A stretch of 64,000 nucleotides of DNA from Virgibacillus subterraneus. GTDB lineage: Bacteria; Bacillota; Bacilli; Bacillales; Amphibacillaceae. The notes under the pieces were generated by a model. The model was not told the origin of the DNA and did not search any database. It saw nothing but the letters and a program-made list of their open reading frames with translations. The position numbers and the translations under genes were made by a program. This document shows positions 33,547-42,468 of this stretch, piece after piece. The stretch lies in contig NZ_FOEH01000001.1 in NCBI RefSeq assembly GCF_900110695.1, forward strand, positions 930,001 to 994,000. Direction: 5' to 3'. The first letter of the stretch is position 1. Each line of letters starts with the position of its first letter.

Positions 33547-36180
33547 ATGAGTCGCATAATGGATATTTATAAAAAACTTAACAATACAGATAAAAATAGC
33601 TTAAGCGCGGGTGATATTGGTGAGCAACTCAATATAGACCGGTCCACAGCTAGTCGCTATTTAAATGACTTGGTAAAAGCGGAAAAGGTCATTAAGCTTC
33701 CTGGGAAGCCTGTGAAATACAAAATAAAAACTTCCAGCAGCAATAAAGCATCTGAAACGGACGTGATTGGCGCGGGTGACAGTCTCCAGCCGATTCTGGA
33801 AACAGGAACTGCAGCGTTTTTGTATCCTTCCAGACCACTCCCCATTCTATTGACAGGTGAAACGGGAACAGGGAAATCCTATCTAGCAGAAAAATTATCC
33901 AACATGGCGATAGAAAAGTCAACTGAGCGCAAGGAAGTACCTTTCATTGCCTTTAATTGTGCAGATTATGCGCAAAATGCTGAATTACTTGTTGGCCAAA
34001 TCTTCGGTATTAAAGAAGGTGCCTTTACAGGTGCAACAGAGGATAAAAAAGGTTTAGTTGAACAGGCAGATGGTGGTATTCTTTTCCTGGATGAAATTCA
34101 CCGTCTTCCGCCTTCTGGGCAGGAGATGTTGTTTTACCTAATAGATAAAGGGGTTTATCGCCGCCTGGGTGAAGCAACACAAGAAAGGACCGCCAACATC
34201 GCGCTGATTGGTGCCACAACGGAGGATTCTGAAAGCTATTTACTGCCGACGTTATTAAGGCGTTTTTCGGTTAAATTGAATGTTCCACCTTTAAGAGAAA
34301 GAACAATATCAGAACGTGAGGCACTGATTGAGCATTTCCTCGCTGAAGAAGCTGCAAAAATGAATACTAATTTATCGATTGAGGATGCATGTCGGAATGA
34401 ATTCTTGACTTATGATTGTCCTGGTAATATCGGACAGCTGAAAAGTGATATTCAAATTGTTTGTGCGCGTGCCTATTTACGTTATTTAAATAAAGAAGAA
34501 GAAAATGTGCTAATAAAAATGGAGGATTTTCCTGGTAACAGCACGGCACTCGTGCATCAGGAAACGGATGAACAAAAAGCGGTTCAACTAATTGAAGCAA
34601 AAGAGTCTGACCAAAAGTCTTTTCCAAATATCTATCAACGGCTCGATAAGGGTTCGCAACAGAATGGGAGCGATAGACTTCAATCAGTTGTTTTAAATTA
34701 TATACAGGATTTAACACAAAAGTATCAGCATTCGGGCTCACTGCAACAAGGGTGGAAGCAGTTGATAGAGGAAGATTTGTATCGGGCATTACAGAATGCG
34801 GCGAAACAATTGAAGGATATTATGCCAATTAATATTCATGAGAATCAGTTATACGTAATTGGCTTGCATTTACAAAATTATCGTAATCACCTTAAGAATA
34901 ATGTTGATAAAGCTCCAATTCCAGAGATGATTCATCCAAATATGGCCTATCGTCAGGCAGCGAGCCAGCTTGCGGCACATTTGCAAAAAACAATTGAATT
35001 AGACTTGCCAAAATCAGAAATAGAGCTCATTGCACATTTTCTGACACCTGAGCAGAATTACAAACAGGCATCTGAACAAACCATTGCGGTTATTCTTGTC
35101 ACCCATGGCAAATCAACTGCTTCCTCGATGGCGGAAGTTACGAATTATCTGCTAGGTAATAATGTAATACATGCGATTGATATGCCATTGGATATTGCTG
35201 CAGCAGACACATATGAACGAGTTAAGGAAAAAGTTATTGGGCTAAACCATATAAAAGGTGCGTTATTACTAGTTGATATCGGATCGCTGATTACGATGGG
35301 CGATACGATTCAGCACGAATTGGATGTGCCGATTAAAACTCTATCAAGCGTTAATCTTCCAATGGTGCTGGAAGCTGGCAGAAAATCGCTTGTTTCTGAT
35401 CAGACTTTGGATGATATCTATTACGAATCTAAAAAGGCAATGTTTACTTTTATGGAAAAAGAACAAGAGTCAGCTAATATTAAGAAAAAGCGCCTTATTG
35501 CCACGGTTTGTTTCACTGGAGAGGGTGCTGCACAGTTACTAGAGTCATGGATTGAGAATCAATTATCAACACTTGATCAGGATGTATTGATTCGGTCTGT
35601 CAGAATTGATCCGAATACGAAAGACACTTCCATCCTTAAGGACTTGAAAAGTTATTATGAAGTGATTGCTATAATCGGGACTGTTCCGGTTTCTATCGAT
35701 GGTATTCCATATATTCCAGCGTGGGAACTATTGCAGCAAGAGGGTATTTCCAGAATGTTGAAACTGCTGGAAATCACCCGCCAATCAACAATCCCCAACG
35801 TGGAAAAAAATGTTTCAAGTGAAGAAATTTATGATTTGATTGTTCAAGGACTTGGAGAGATTGTTACCTATATAAACCCGAAGACAATTGCTGGAATCTT
35901 AAATGAGTTTATTCCACCGATTCGCCATTATTATGGATGGGATACGAATAGGGAACTTGGTATGTGGATGCATTTAAGTGTTTTAATTGATCGAATTATC
36001 TCGGTAAATGTAAAAGGTACTAATGAACAATATATATCTTCCATTCCATTAGACAACACAACAGCAATTACGGACAAAGAGGATAAGCTTTGGTCGCCTC
36101 TTTATAACAAAATAGAAGAAGTTTTCCAGATTGAACTAGTAAGCGAAATACGTAAGGAGCTAGTAAAGCTCTCTCACTAA
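33547..36180 (+). CDS. LevR-type sigma-54-dependent PTS regulator (HTH, AAA+, PRD, EIIA/EIIB-like)
   Basis: An 877-residue enhancer-binding activator. Residues 1-60 are an N-terminal winged HTH (DRSTASRYLNDL). An AAA+ domain follows with Walker A GETGTGKS (104-111), the sigma-54 contact loop GAFTGA (158-163) and Walker B ILFLDEIH (178-185). PRD1 lies near 400-480 (NIHENQLYVIGLHLQNY), a mannose-type EIIA domain near 515-640 (VILVTHGKSTASS), an EIIB-like segment near 650-740, and a C-terminal PRD2. PTS phosphorylation of the PRD and EIIA histidines would tune activity. The sigma-54 promoter 117 bp downstream of its stop marks the adjacent PTS operon as its target. Confidence 0.92.
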   Translation: MSRIMDIYKKLNNTDKNSLSAGDIGEQLNIDRSTASRYLNDLVKAEKVIKLPGKPVKYKIKTSSSNKASETDVIGAGDSLQPILETGTAAFLYPSRPLPILLTGETGTGKSYLAEKLSNMAIEKSTERKEVPFIAFNCADYAQNAELLVGQIFGIKEGAFTGATEDKKGLVEQADGGILFLDEIHRLPPSGQEMLFYLIDKGVYRRLGEATQERTANIALIGATTEDSESYLLPTLLRRFSVKLNVPPLRERTISEREALIEHFLAEEAAKMNTNLSIEDACRNEFLTYDCPGNIGQLKSDIQIVCARAYLRYLNKEEENVLIKMEDFPGNSTALVHQETDEQKAVQLIEAKESDQKSFPNIYQRLDKGSQQNGSDRLQSVVLNYIQDLTQKYQHSGSLQQGWKQLIEEDLYRALQNAAKQLKDIMPINIHENQLYVIGLHLQNYRNHLKNNVDKAPIPEMIHPNMAYRQAASQLAAHLQKTIELDLPKSEIELIAHFLTPEQNYKQASEQTIAVILVTHGKSTASSMAEVTNYLLGNNVIHAIDMPLDIAAADTYERVKEKVIGLNHIKGALLLVDIGSLITMGDTIQHELDVPIKTLSSVNLPMVLEAGRKSLVSDQTLDDIYYESKKAMFTFMEKEQESANIKKKRLIATVCFTGEGAAQLLESWIENQLSTLDQDVLIRSVRIDPNTKDTSILKDLKSYYEVIAIIGTVPVSIDGIPYIPAWELLQQEGISRMLKLLEITRQSTIPNVEKNVSSEEIYDLIVQGLGEIVTYINPKTIAGILNEFIPPIRHYYGWDTNRELGMWMHLSVLIDRIISVNVKGTNEQYISSIPLDNTTAITDKEDKLWSPLYNKIEEVFQIELVSEIRKELVKLSH

Positions 36181-36212
36181 TGTGTGCAATAATTATTGCA
36201 CACATTTTTTTA
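36181..36212 (+). terminator. palindromic terminator after the regulator gene
   Basis: TGTGTGCAATAA/TTATTGCACACA is a perfect 24-bp palindrome directly after the stop, followed by TTTTTTTATT. It works as a terminator by form. Because enhancer sites of LevR-type activators lie about 100 bp before the promoter, it could also serve as their binding site. Confidence 0.8.
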
Positions 36213-36296
36213 TTGCGCTTTTTTTACTTATTGTGAAAAATAATATTATTGTTATGTCAAGGTTTTGAAGAGTAAATTCGTTTGATTAGTATAAGT

Positions 36297-36312
36297 TGGC
36301 ACAGTTTTTGCT
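36297..36312 (+). promoter_or_regulatory. sigma-54 (RpoN/SigL) promoter of the PTS operon
   Basis: TGGCAC-AGTTT-TTGCT is an exact -24/-12 match to the sigma-54 consensus TGGCAC-N5-TTGCW. It lies 91 bp before the first operon gene, downstream of the LevR-type activator gene. Confidence 0.93.
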
Positions 36313-36402
36313 TAATGATACATGAAAGATGTATCAAGTTTCAATTCTGTAAAAAGGTATAGGCAACAACAATTTTGGGACTATAACAAGGGGAGGGATA
36401 AA

Positions 36403-36624
36403 ATGAAAAAGTTTCTATTTATTTATGCACTCGCATTTTCACTGATTTGGGTGGGATACGGTCTGTATTCAGTTATAACGAATCAGCCTTCCGCAAACCT
36501 TATCCTGGGAATTGGTGTCGCATTTTCATTAACTATTTTCGCAGCGTCATGGTTTTCATATTGGCTAATGGGTCACTATAAAAATGTTGATGCATTAGCT
36601 AGAAAGATTCTATCAAAAAATTAA
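36403..36624 (+). CDS. small two-helix membrane protein of the PTS operon
   Basis: A 73-residue protein with two hydrophobic segments (about 3-23 and 31-54), ending in a short basic tail. AGGGGAGGG precedes the ATG. A longer frame from 36322 would begin at or before the expected transcription start, so I reject it. It is the first gene after the sigma-54 promoter and 18 nt before EIIB. No family is recognised; an accessory or stabilising role for the EIIC channel is speculation. Confidence 0.75.
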   Translation: MKKFLFIYALAFSLIWVGYGLYSVITNQPSANLILGIGVAFSLTIFAASWFSYWLMGHYKNVDALARKILSKN

Positions 36625-36642
36625 TTCAAGGAGTGTACTAAA

Positions 36643-36945
36643 ATGAAATTAATTATCTTATGCAGCTGGGGAGCAACTTCAAGTCAATTAGCTAAAAAGG
36701 TTCAGGAAGCAGCAGAAAAAAGAGATTTGGATTTTCAAGCTTTTGCTGGAGGAACCGGTGAATTTAAACAGAAAGCAAGCGAATATGATGTTGCATTATT
36801 GGAGCCACAGGTTCGTCATCTGAAGAAAGAAGTTACAAAAGTGGCAGATGAACATAATATTCCGGTAGAACTTGTTGATCAACGTGCATTCGCATTAATG
36901 GATGGCGATAAAGTACTTGATCAAGCATTAAATTTAATGAAATAA
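36643..36945 (+). CDS. PTS lactose/cellobiose-family EIIB component
   Basis: A 100-residue cytosolic protein with the phosphorylated Cys7 in IILCSWGATSSQLAKKV, the P-loop of lactose/cellobiose EIIB. The later VALLEPQVRHLKKEV is typical. AAGGAGTG precedes the ATG. It takes phosphate from EIIA (38282) and passes it to the sugar bound by EIIC. The EIIB-EIIC-EIIA order matches the B. subtilis lichenan operon licBCA. Confidence 0.93.
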   Translation: MKLIILCSWGATSSQLAKKVQEAAEKRDLDFQAFAGGTGEFKQKASEYDVALLEPQVRHLKKEVTKVADEHNIPVELVDQRAFALMDGDKVLDQALNLMK

Positions 36946-36958
36946 GGGGGAGATAGAA

Positions 36959-38266
36959 ATGAACATAGCAAAATGGCTAGAAGATCACCTTATGGAACCA
37001 TTGGGAAAAATTGCCCAAAATAAATACTTGCAGGCAATTCGAGATGCATTCGTTATTTTTGCATTACCAGTTATTATTACAGGGGCGTTCTTCTTAATTA
37101 TTGCCAACCCGCCATCTTCTTTGGACTGGGGAATAATTAATGCGTGGGAAAACGCAGTAGAGCCTATTCAGGCACAGCTACTATTTCCATTTAACCTGAC
37201 CTTTGGACTAATGGCATTAACGGTGGCGTTTGGTGTTGGTTATAGTTTAGCGATTCGGGAAGATATGGATGCAGTTATGGCAGGTATTCTTTCGATGCTA
37301 GCTTTCTTTATGACTGCGTTTCCAGTAAAAGACATTACACAAGTACCTTTTGGTGATATTTTAAACTATCTAGGTGGACAAGGGTTATTCGTAGCAATTA
37401 TATTAGGTATACTAACAACTGAAGCAATGCGGTTTCTTATTAATAAGGGTGTTGCTTTTGAAATGCCAGCAGGTGTTCCACCATATGTAATGCGAACCTT
37501 TCGAGCGCTAGTTCCATTCATGTTAATCCTTCCTTTAGTGTGGATTCTGGCATGGATTGTCTGGGCGAACTTTGGCGTTACAATCCCGCAATTAGTATTG
37601 GACGCGTTTAGTCCATTTGTTGCAGCATCAAACTCTTACTGGGCAGCCCTCGGTATGATTTTGTTAATGCTTGTTCTGTGGTCAATTGGTATTCATGGAA
37701 TGAACGTCGTATCTTCTGTTGCCTATCCATTTTGGATGACGCAGCTAGCTAGCAATGCTGATGCAATTGAATCAGGAAGTGAAGCAACAGGTATTGTTAC
37801 AGAGCCCTTCTTCCATATGTTTACACATATCGGTGGGTCAGGTGCAACACTGGGACTGGTTATCTTCATGGTCTTCTCAGCGTCAGCGCAAATTAAACAA
37901 GTAGGGAAGACGGCTATTATCCCGTCATTCTTTAACATTAATGAACCAGTAATTTTCGGACTTCCGATCGTTCTGAACCCGGTTCTAATAATTCCTTTTA
38001 TATTAGGTCCAGTAATTATTGTTACTGTCAACTATATTTTATTTGCAACAGGTATTTTGCCACCTGTTATCGTTCAACCACCATTTACGGTGCCGATTTT
38101 CTTTGGTGGATTTATTGCTACCGGTGGTTCATGGCTGGCAGGTCTTGTTCAGATTATGAACGCAGTAATTGCGACAGTAATTTATTACCCATTCTTTAAA
38201 CGATATGAAAAACAACTTGTCGAAGAAGAGCAATCAAATAACGAAGAACAGCCAGTTAACAGCTAG
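36959..38266 (+). CDS. PTS lactose/cellobiose-family EIIC permease
   Basis: A 435-residue membrane channel with about ten helices. It has the family N-terminus NIAKWLEDHLMEPLGKIAQN, and FNINEPVIFGLPIVLNP, the conserved sugar-site motif with NEPVIFG. The hydrophilic C-terminal tail is rich in Glu/Gln/Asn. AAGGGGGAG precedes the ATG, 13 nt after EIIB. It transports a beta-linked disaccharide or similar sugar; no phospho-glycosidase gene follows, so the sugar cannot be named. Confidence 0.94.
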   Translation: MNIAKWLEDHLMEPLGKIAQNKYLQAIRDAFVIFALPVIITGAFFLIIANPPSSLDWGIINAWENAVEPIQAQLLFPFNLTFGLMALTVAFGVGYSLAIREDMDAVMAGILSMLAFFMTAFPVKDITQVPFGDILNYLGGQGLFVAIILGILTTEAMRFLINKGVAFEMPAGVPPYVMRTFRALVPFMLILPLVWILAWIVWANFGVTIPQLVLDAFSPFVAASNSYWAALGMILLMLVLWSIGIHGMNVVSSVAYPFWMTQLASNADAIESGSEATGIVTEPFFHMFTHIGGSGATLGLVIFMVFSASAQIKQVGKTAIIPSFFNINEPVIFGLPIVLNPVLIIPFILGPVIIVTVNYILFATGILPPVIVQPPFTVPIFFGGFIATGGSWLAGLVQIMNAVIATVIYYPFFKRYEKQLVEEEQSNNEEQPVNS

Positions 38267-38281
38267 AGAGGAGATTGCGCT

Positions 38282-38611
38282 ATGAATTATGAAGAAATAA
38301 TGATGCAACTTATTTTACACGGTGGAAACGCCCGTGGTGCAGCTTATGAAGCCCTGAATGAAGCGGAAGAATATAAGTTTGATGATGCCGAGAAGTTACT
38401 TGAGGAAGCGGATGAAGAATTTCTTAAAGGTCATAAGTATCAAACACAGCTAATTCAAAGCGAAGATGATACTGTACCAAACTTCTTCATGATACACGCA
38501 CAGGATCATGTAATGACTGCACAGGCAGAGATACAATTGATCAAGCGAATGATAAATCATTTGAAATCAACAGAGAGCCTGGAAAAGCGTATCGAAAAGC
38601 TTGAACAATAA
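38282..38611 (+). CDS. PTS lactose/cellobiose-family EIIA component
   Basis: A 109-residue helical protein. The phosphorylated histidine is His76 in MIHAQDHVMTAQAE, and the N-terminus MQLILHGGNARGAAYEAL is diagnostic. AGAGAGGAG precedes the ATG, 15 nt after EIIC. It receives phosphate from HPr and may also phosphorylate the LevR-type regulator. It is the last gene of the operon before a hairpin. Confidence 0.94.
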   Translation: MNYEEIMMQLILHGGNARGAAYEALNEAEEYKFDDAEKLLEEADEEFLKGHKYQTQLIQSEDDTVPNFFMIHAQDHVMTAQAEIQLIKRMINHLKSTESLEKRIEKLEQ

Positions 38612-38624
38612 AATTTTGTAGTAT

Positions 38625-38664
38625 ATACTGCCTAACATCACTGGTGTTGGGCAGTATTTATATT
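38625..38664 (+). terminator. terminator of the PTS operon
   Basis: ATACTGCCTAACA/TGTTGGGCAGTAT, a 13-bp stem (one wobble) with a 7-nt loop, then TTATATT. The T-run is modest, so some read-through into the next oxidoreductase gene (16 nt on) is possible. Confidence 0.75.
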
Positions 38665-38680
38665 CAAAAGGAAGGATGAG

Positions 38681-39667
38681 ATGATGAGATTCGGTACAAT
38701 CGGTACAGGATGGATTACGGATGCATTTATAGATGCGTCTAAAAGTTCCGAAAATTTTAGGCATAATGCTGTTTATTCCAGGACTTCTGAAAAGGCGAAT
38801 ATGTTTGCTGACAAACATAATGTAAAAAACGTTTTTACAGACATCGAACAAATGGCAAAAAGCAGGGAGTTGGACTGTGTTTATATTGCATCCCCAAATT
38901 CGATGCATATTGAACATGCTATTACAGTTTTAAAGCAAAAAAAACATGTTGTATGTGAGAAGCCAATTTTTTCAAATACGGAAGAGTGGAAAAAGGCCCA
39001 TCAAATAGCTGAAGAAAATAATGTTTATTTATTTGAGGCAATGCGCAATATACATTCACCTAACTTTAAAAGTTTGAAGGATAATGTTGATAAAATCGGA
39101 AATGTTCGCAGTATGTCGTTGCATCTTATTCAGTACTCTTCCCGTTATGATAAGTATTTGCAGGGAGGAAATCCAAATATCTTTACAGCGGAATTTTCTG
39201 GTGGAGCACTTGTTGATCTCGGTGTTTATCCTTTATCTGTGGCAATAGCTTTGTTTGGACAGCCTGAAAATATTTCATACTTTCCGGTTAAATTAAAGAG
39301 TGGTGTCGACGGCAATGGCACATTAGTTTTAACGTATTCTGATTTCACTTGTACGATTCTATGTTCAAAGATATCCAATTCCTTTAATTCATGTGAGATT
39401 CAAGGTGAGCAAGGGACACTAATTTTCGATGATGCTGGGGAGATAAATAACCCGCGTCTTTTTAAAACACCATCAAAAGAACGAGTAACTTTAAATTCTG
39501 TAAATCAAGACAATAACATGGTGTTTGAGATTGACCATTTTGCCAGAATTATAGAAACTGGAAATGATAAGGCATATAAGGAACTGAAAGAATTGAGTTT
39601 CAATGTACTTTCTGTAACTGAAGAAGCACGTATACAAACTGGGATTGTATTTGCTTCTGAAAAATAA
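38681..39667 (+). CDS. Gfo/Idh/MocA-family oxidoreductase
   Basis: A 328-residue NAD(P)-dependent dehydrogenase. Its Rossmann start is FGTIGTGWIT, the catalytic EKP motif is in VVCEKPIFSN, and SGGALVDLGVYPLSVA lies in the substrate domain. Length is normal. AAGGAAGG precedes tandem ATGs at 38681 and 38684. Its nearness to a PTS operon suggests a part in processing the imported sugar, but a terminator separates them. Substrate unknown. Confidence 0.85.
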   Translation: MMRFGTIGTGWITDAFIDASKSSENFRHNAVYSRTSEKANMFADKHNVKNVFTDIEQMAKSRELDCVYIASPNSMHIEHAITVLKQKKHVVCEKPIFSNTEEWKKAHQIAEENNVYLFEAMRNIHSPNFKSLKDNVDKIGNVRSMSLHLIQYSSRYDKYLQGGNPNIFTAEFSGGALVDLGVYPLSVAIALFGQPENISYFPVKLKSGVDGNGTLVLTYSDFTCTILCSKISNSFNSCEIQGEQGTLIFDDAGEINNPRLFKTPSKERVTLNSVNQDNNMVFEIDHFARIIETGNDKAYKELKELSFNVLSVTEEARIQTGIVFASEK

Positions 39668-39722
39668 AACGAGAGATTGACTGGCTATGTGAAGCCGGGA
39701 CAAAAGTGATCTGGTCAAAGTA

Positions 39723-39782
39723 AAATCCGAACTATGATTCAAAATTCTTGAAATAGAATTAGAATAAGTTCGGATTTATTTT
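39723..39782 (+). terminator. long-loop terminator after the Gfo/Idh gene
   Basis: AAATCCGAACT/AGTTCGGATTT, 11 bp and perfect, around a 33-nt loop, followed by ATTTTT. The loop holds a smaller AATTCTTGAAATAGAATT hairpin. Confidence 0.75.
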
Positions 39783-39899
39783 TCTTGCTAATTAGATATA
39801 AACTGCGACACAGTAAAAATTTTCTTTTGCACCACTCCGGTACCAATGCAACATCTGCTCAAGCTAGCACTTTCGCAGTCTTACTAGCCATGGGCTCTC

Positions 39900-40022
39900 T
39901 CATCAGGGTTATGAGAACCCGGACGCTATTCAAATAGCGTGAAACGTGTCTTCATCAGGGTTATGAGAACGCGAACACTGTTTAAATAGTGAGAAACGGT
40001 CACTCATATCGAAGTTATGATT
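39900..40022 (+). repeat. 52-bp tandem direct repeat with internal hairpins
   Basis: Two full 52-bp units (39900-39951 and 39952-40003) both begin TCATCAGGGTTATGAGAAC; a third, broken unit starts at 40004. Each full unit has a small hairpin: CGCTATT/AATAGCG in the first, CACTGTTT/AAATAGTG in the second. The surrounding 619-bp gap (39668-40286) otherwise contains only the terminator before it and no convincing gene; an open frame at 40027 lacks a ribosome site. Confidence 0.75.
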
Positions 40023-40286
40023 CCGGTTGAGTATTTTTCCATGTTACTTCACAGTTTATATCAACTACGCAATAGATCCAACCATTGAAAATAACCTTTC
40101 TAAAAATTCTAGCCTGTTATTATCCATCTATAAGGTGGAAAGTTTTAGTTATGTCCCTGGCTCTTTCTTTTTTTCACTATCATTATTTAAGGTTGTTTGT
40201 CATATACTCATAAGTTGTATCTGGAATACTTATTATGTCACCTGCATATACTATTCTGTTGATATTCTGTGAGAGGATGAAGTGAA

Positions 40287-42134
40287 TTGTGCGGGATTAC
40301 TGGATTGGTGAATTGGAATAATAGCGCCTGGAACGAGCGACCTGCATTGGCAAAAATGACAGATACATTGACTTTGCGTGGCCCGGACGATACACAAGTT
40401 TGGGTGGATAAACATGCTGCGTTTGGTCACAAAAGACTTGCTGTTATTGACATTGAAGGTGGAAAACAGCCAATGCATAAGAAGAAAGATGGATGTACTT
40501 ATACGCTTGTGTATAATGGTGAGTTATATAATACGGAAGAATTACGAAAAGAGTTACGAAACAGAGGTTATAATTTCTATACAACATCAGATACAGAAGT
40601 GCTGCTTACAGCTTATATTGAATGGAAAGAAAATTGTGTTGATTTCTTAAACGGAATTTATGCTTTTGGGGTGTGGGATGAGGAGAGAGAACAGTTATTT
40701 ATGTCACGAGATAGACTTGGTGTTAAGCCGTTGTTTTTCTATGAAGGTTCAGGACGTTTACTTTTTGGGTCTGAACTAAAAGCAATATTGGCGCATTCAG
40801 ATATGAAGACGGCAGTTGATCGTGATGGTTTGGCTGAGGTATTTGGCTTAGGTCCATCGAGAACACCAGGACATGGAATATTTAAAGGAATTGATGAATT
40901 ACGGGCGGGTCATTCTTTGATTTTTTCTAAAAACGGGTTAAAAGTTTGGCGATACTGGAATGTAGAAAGCAATCCACATCATGATTCAATAGAGGAAACA
41001 TCTGAAATAGTGCGGGAGTTATTTGTTGATGCTGTTCAGCGTCAGCTAGTTGCTGATGTGCCAGTCTCAACGTTTCTATCAGGCGGCTTAGATTCAAGTG
41101 CAATAACTGCTATTGCATCTGACTATTTTAAAGCAAACCACAGAGGTCAGCTGGCTACTTTTTCGGTAGATTATGAAGGTAACGATCAGTACTTTGAGTC
41201 TAGCAAATTTCAGCCTTCTAGTGATCGACCATGGATTGAAAAGATGGTTAAACACTTTTCAACCAATCATCATGATGAAGTGATGACTGGTTATGAATTA
41301 GCGAGTTTGCTAAAGGAATCGGTTGATTTACGTGACCAACCAGGAATGGCTGATATTGATTCGTCTCTGTTATGGTTTAGCAGGCGTATTAAAGAGCATA
41401 CAACAGTGAGCTTATCCGGAGAATGTGCAGATGAAATTTTTGGTGGATATCCTTGGTTTCATGACCCCACAGCCTCATCAGACGATGGTTTTCCTTGGAT
41501 GAGATCCCTGGATGAAAGAATAGATTTGCTTCACTCAGATTGGCAAACAAAACTAAATCTTAAAGACTATGTATATAATCGTTATAAAGAGACGATTGAT
41601 GAGACACCAAGACTTGATGGGGAAAATGCGGAGAACGCAAGGCGCAGGGAACTATTTTATTTAAATATACATTGGTTTATGGCGCAATTGCTGGATCGTA
41701 AGGATCGGATGAGTATGGGTGCCAGTCTGGAAGTTAGGGTTCCATTTGCCGATCATAATTTAGTAGAATATGTTTGGAATATACCATGGGAAATGAAGAA
41801 TTTACATGGCAGGGAGAAAGGTATTTTACGAAAGGCTATGGAAGGAATCCTGCCGGACGATATATTGTATCGGAAGAAGAGCCCATATCCAAAAACATTT
41901 CAACCAGAATACACTAGAAAAGTGGTTAGCTGGATGAATGAAATTCTAGCAGATTCCGGTTCGCCGCTATTTGAATTTATAGATCGAAAAAAAGTAGAAG
42001 CAATTGTCATGAGTGAAGGGAAAGAATTCAAAGAGCCATGGTACGGACAATTAATGAAAGGTCCGCAGCTTATTGCACACTTGTGTCAGATTAATTATTG
42101 GTTGATTAAATATAATGTAACTGTACGGGATTAA
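40287..42134 (+). CDS. asnO: asparagine synthetase (glutamine-hydrolysing), AsnO/YisO type
   Basis: A 615-residue, two-domain enzyme. The TTG start is followed by Cys2, which becomes the N-terminal glutaminase nucleophile (MCGITGLVNW) after Met removal. LRGPDDTQVW, the Ntn domain and the ATP pyrophosphatase loop LSGGLDSSAI follow, then SGECADEIFGGYPWF. Length matches B. subtilis AsnO (614), which is linked to sporulation. GAGAGGATGAAG precedes the TTG. It converts aspartate and glutamine to asparagine. It stands alone, bounded by a long repeat-filled gap and a terminator. Confidence 0.93.
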   Translation: MCGITGLVNWNNSAWNERPALAKMTDTLTLRGPDDTQVWVDKHAAFGHKRLAVIDIEGGKQPMHKKKDGCTYTLVYNGELYNTEELRKELRNRGYNFYTTSDTEVLLTAYIEWKENCVDFLNGIYAFGVWDEEREQLFMSRDRLGVKPLFFYEGSGRLLFGSELKAILAHSDMKTAVDRDGLAEVFGLGPSRTPGHGIFKGIDELRAGHSLIFSKNGLKVWRYWNVESNPHHDSIEETSEIVRELFVDAVQRQLVADVPVSTFLSGGLDSSAITAIASDYFKANHRGQLATFSVDYEGNDQYFESSKFQPSSDRPWIEKMVKHFSTNHHDEVMTGYELASLLKESVDLRDQPGMADIDSSLLWFSRRIKEHTTVSLSGECADEIFGGYPWFHDPTASSDDGFPWMRSLDERIDLLHSDWQTKLNLKDYVYNRYKETIDETPRLDGENAENARRRELFYLNIHWFMAQLLDRKDRMSMGASLEVRVPFADHNLVEYVWNIPWEMKNLHGREKGILRKAMEGILPDDILYRKKSPYPKTFQPEYTRKVVSWMNEILADSGSPLFEFIDRKKVEAIVMSEGKEFKEPWYGQLMKGPQLIAHLCQINYWLIKYNVTVRD

Positions 42135-42154
42135 TATCATTAGAACTAAATAGT

Positions 42155-42190
42155 AACTTGCCAAGTCAATTCGGCTATTGGCAAGTTTTA
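42155..42190 (+). terminator. terminator after asnO
   Basis: AACTTGCCAA/TTGGCAAGTT, 10 bp and perfect, 13-nt loop, then TTATT. It lies 20 nt after the asnO stop. Confidence 0.85.
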
Positions 42191-42310
42191 TTAGCAATTA
42201 AATCAATTTCTTAATTAAAAAATAAAGCAGTAAATACAAACTATAGTTCGTAAAATAGATCGGATAAATGATGAATATAAGTATTTATGAAATTGACTCA
42301 GTTAAAAAAG

Positions 42311-42386
42311 TAATTACTTTCTTATTGCATAAATACAACTAAGGCTATCGCCATTATAGTATTGCGAAAGCCAAATTTTCGAAGTT
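42311..42386 (+). repeat. dispersed double-hairpin repeat, copy 4 (diverged)
   Basis: ACTTTCTTATTGCATAAAT followed by ACAACTAAGGCTATCGCCA matches the middle of the 8288 element; the left arm of hairpin one is lost. It lies 83 bp before the yerD-like gene. No other feature is seen in 42191-42468. Confidence 0.65.
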
Positions 42387-42468
42387 TTTCAATGTTTAAT
42401 CTGGATAATTTTTGTCACTACTATACATCCTAACTTTATAATCACTTAATTAGAGGTGGAATTGTAGG

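Noticed and set aside
36322-36624. 100-residue version of the small PTS membrane protein
   Set aside because: Its start would fall at or before the transcription start expected from the sigma-54 promoter; the ATG at 36403 has the ribosome site.
39900-40022. 52-bp direct repeats as a CRISPR or plasmid iteron
   Set aside because: Only two full copies with no spacers, and no rep gene nearby.
40027-40272. 81-codon open frame before asnO
   Set aside because: AT-rich, no ribosome site, composition unlike a protein; asnO has its own start and ribosome site.
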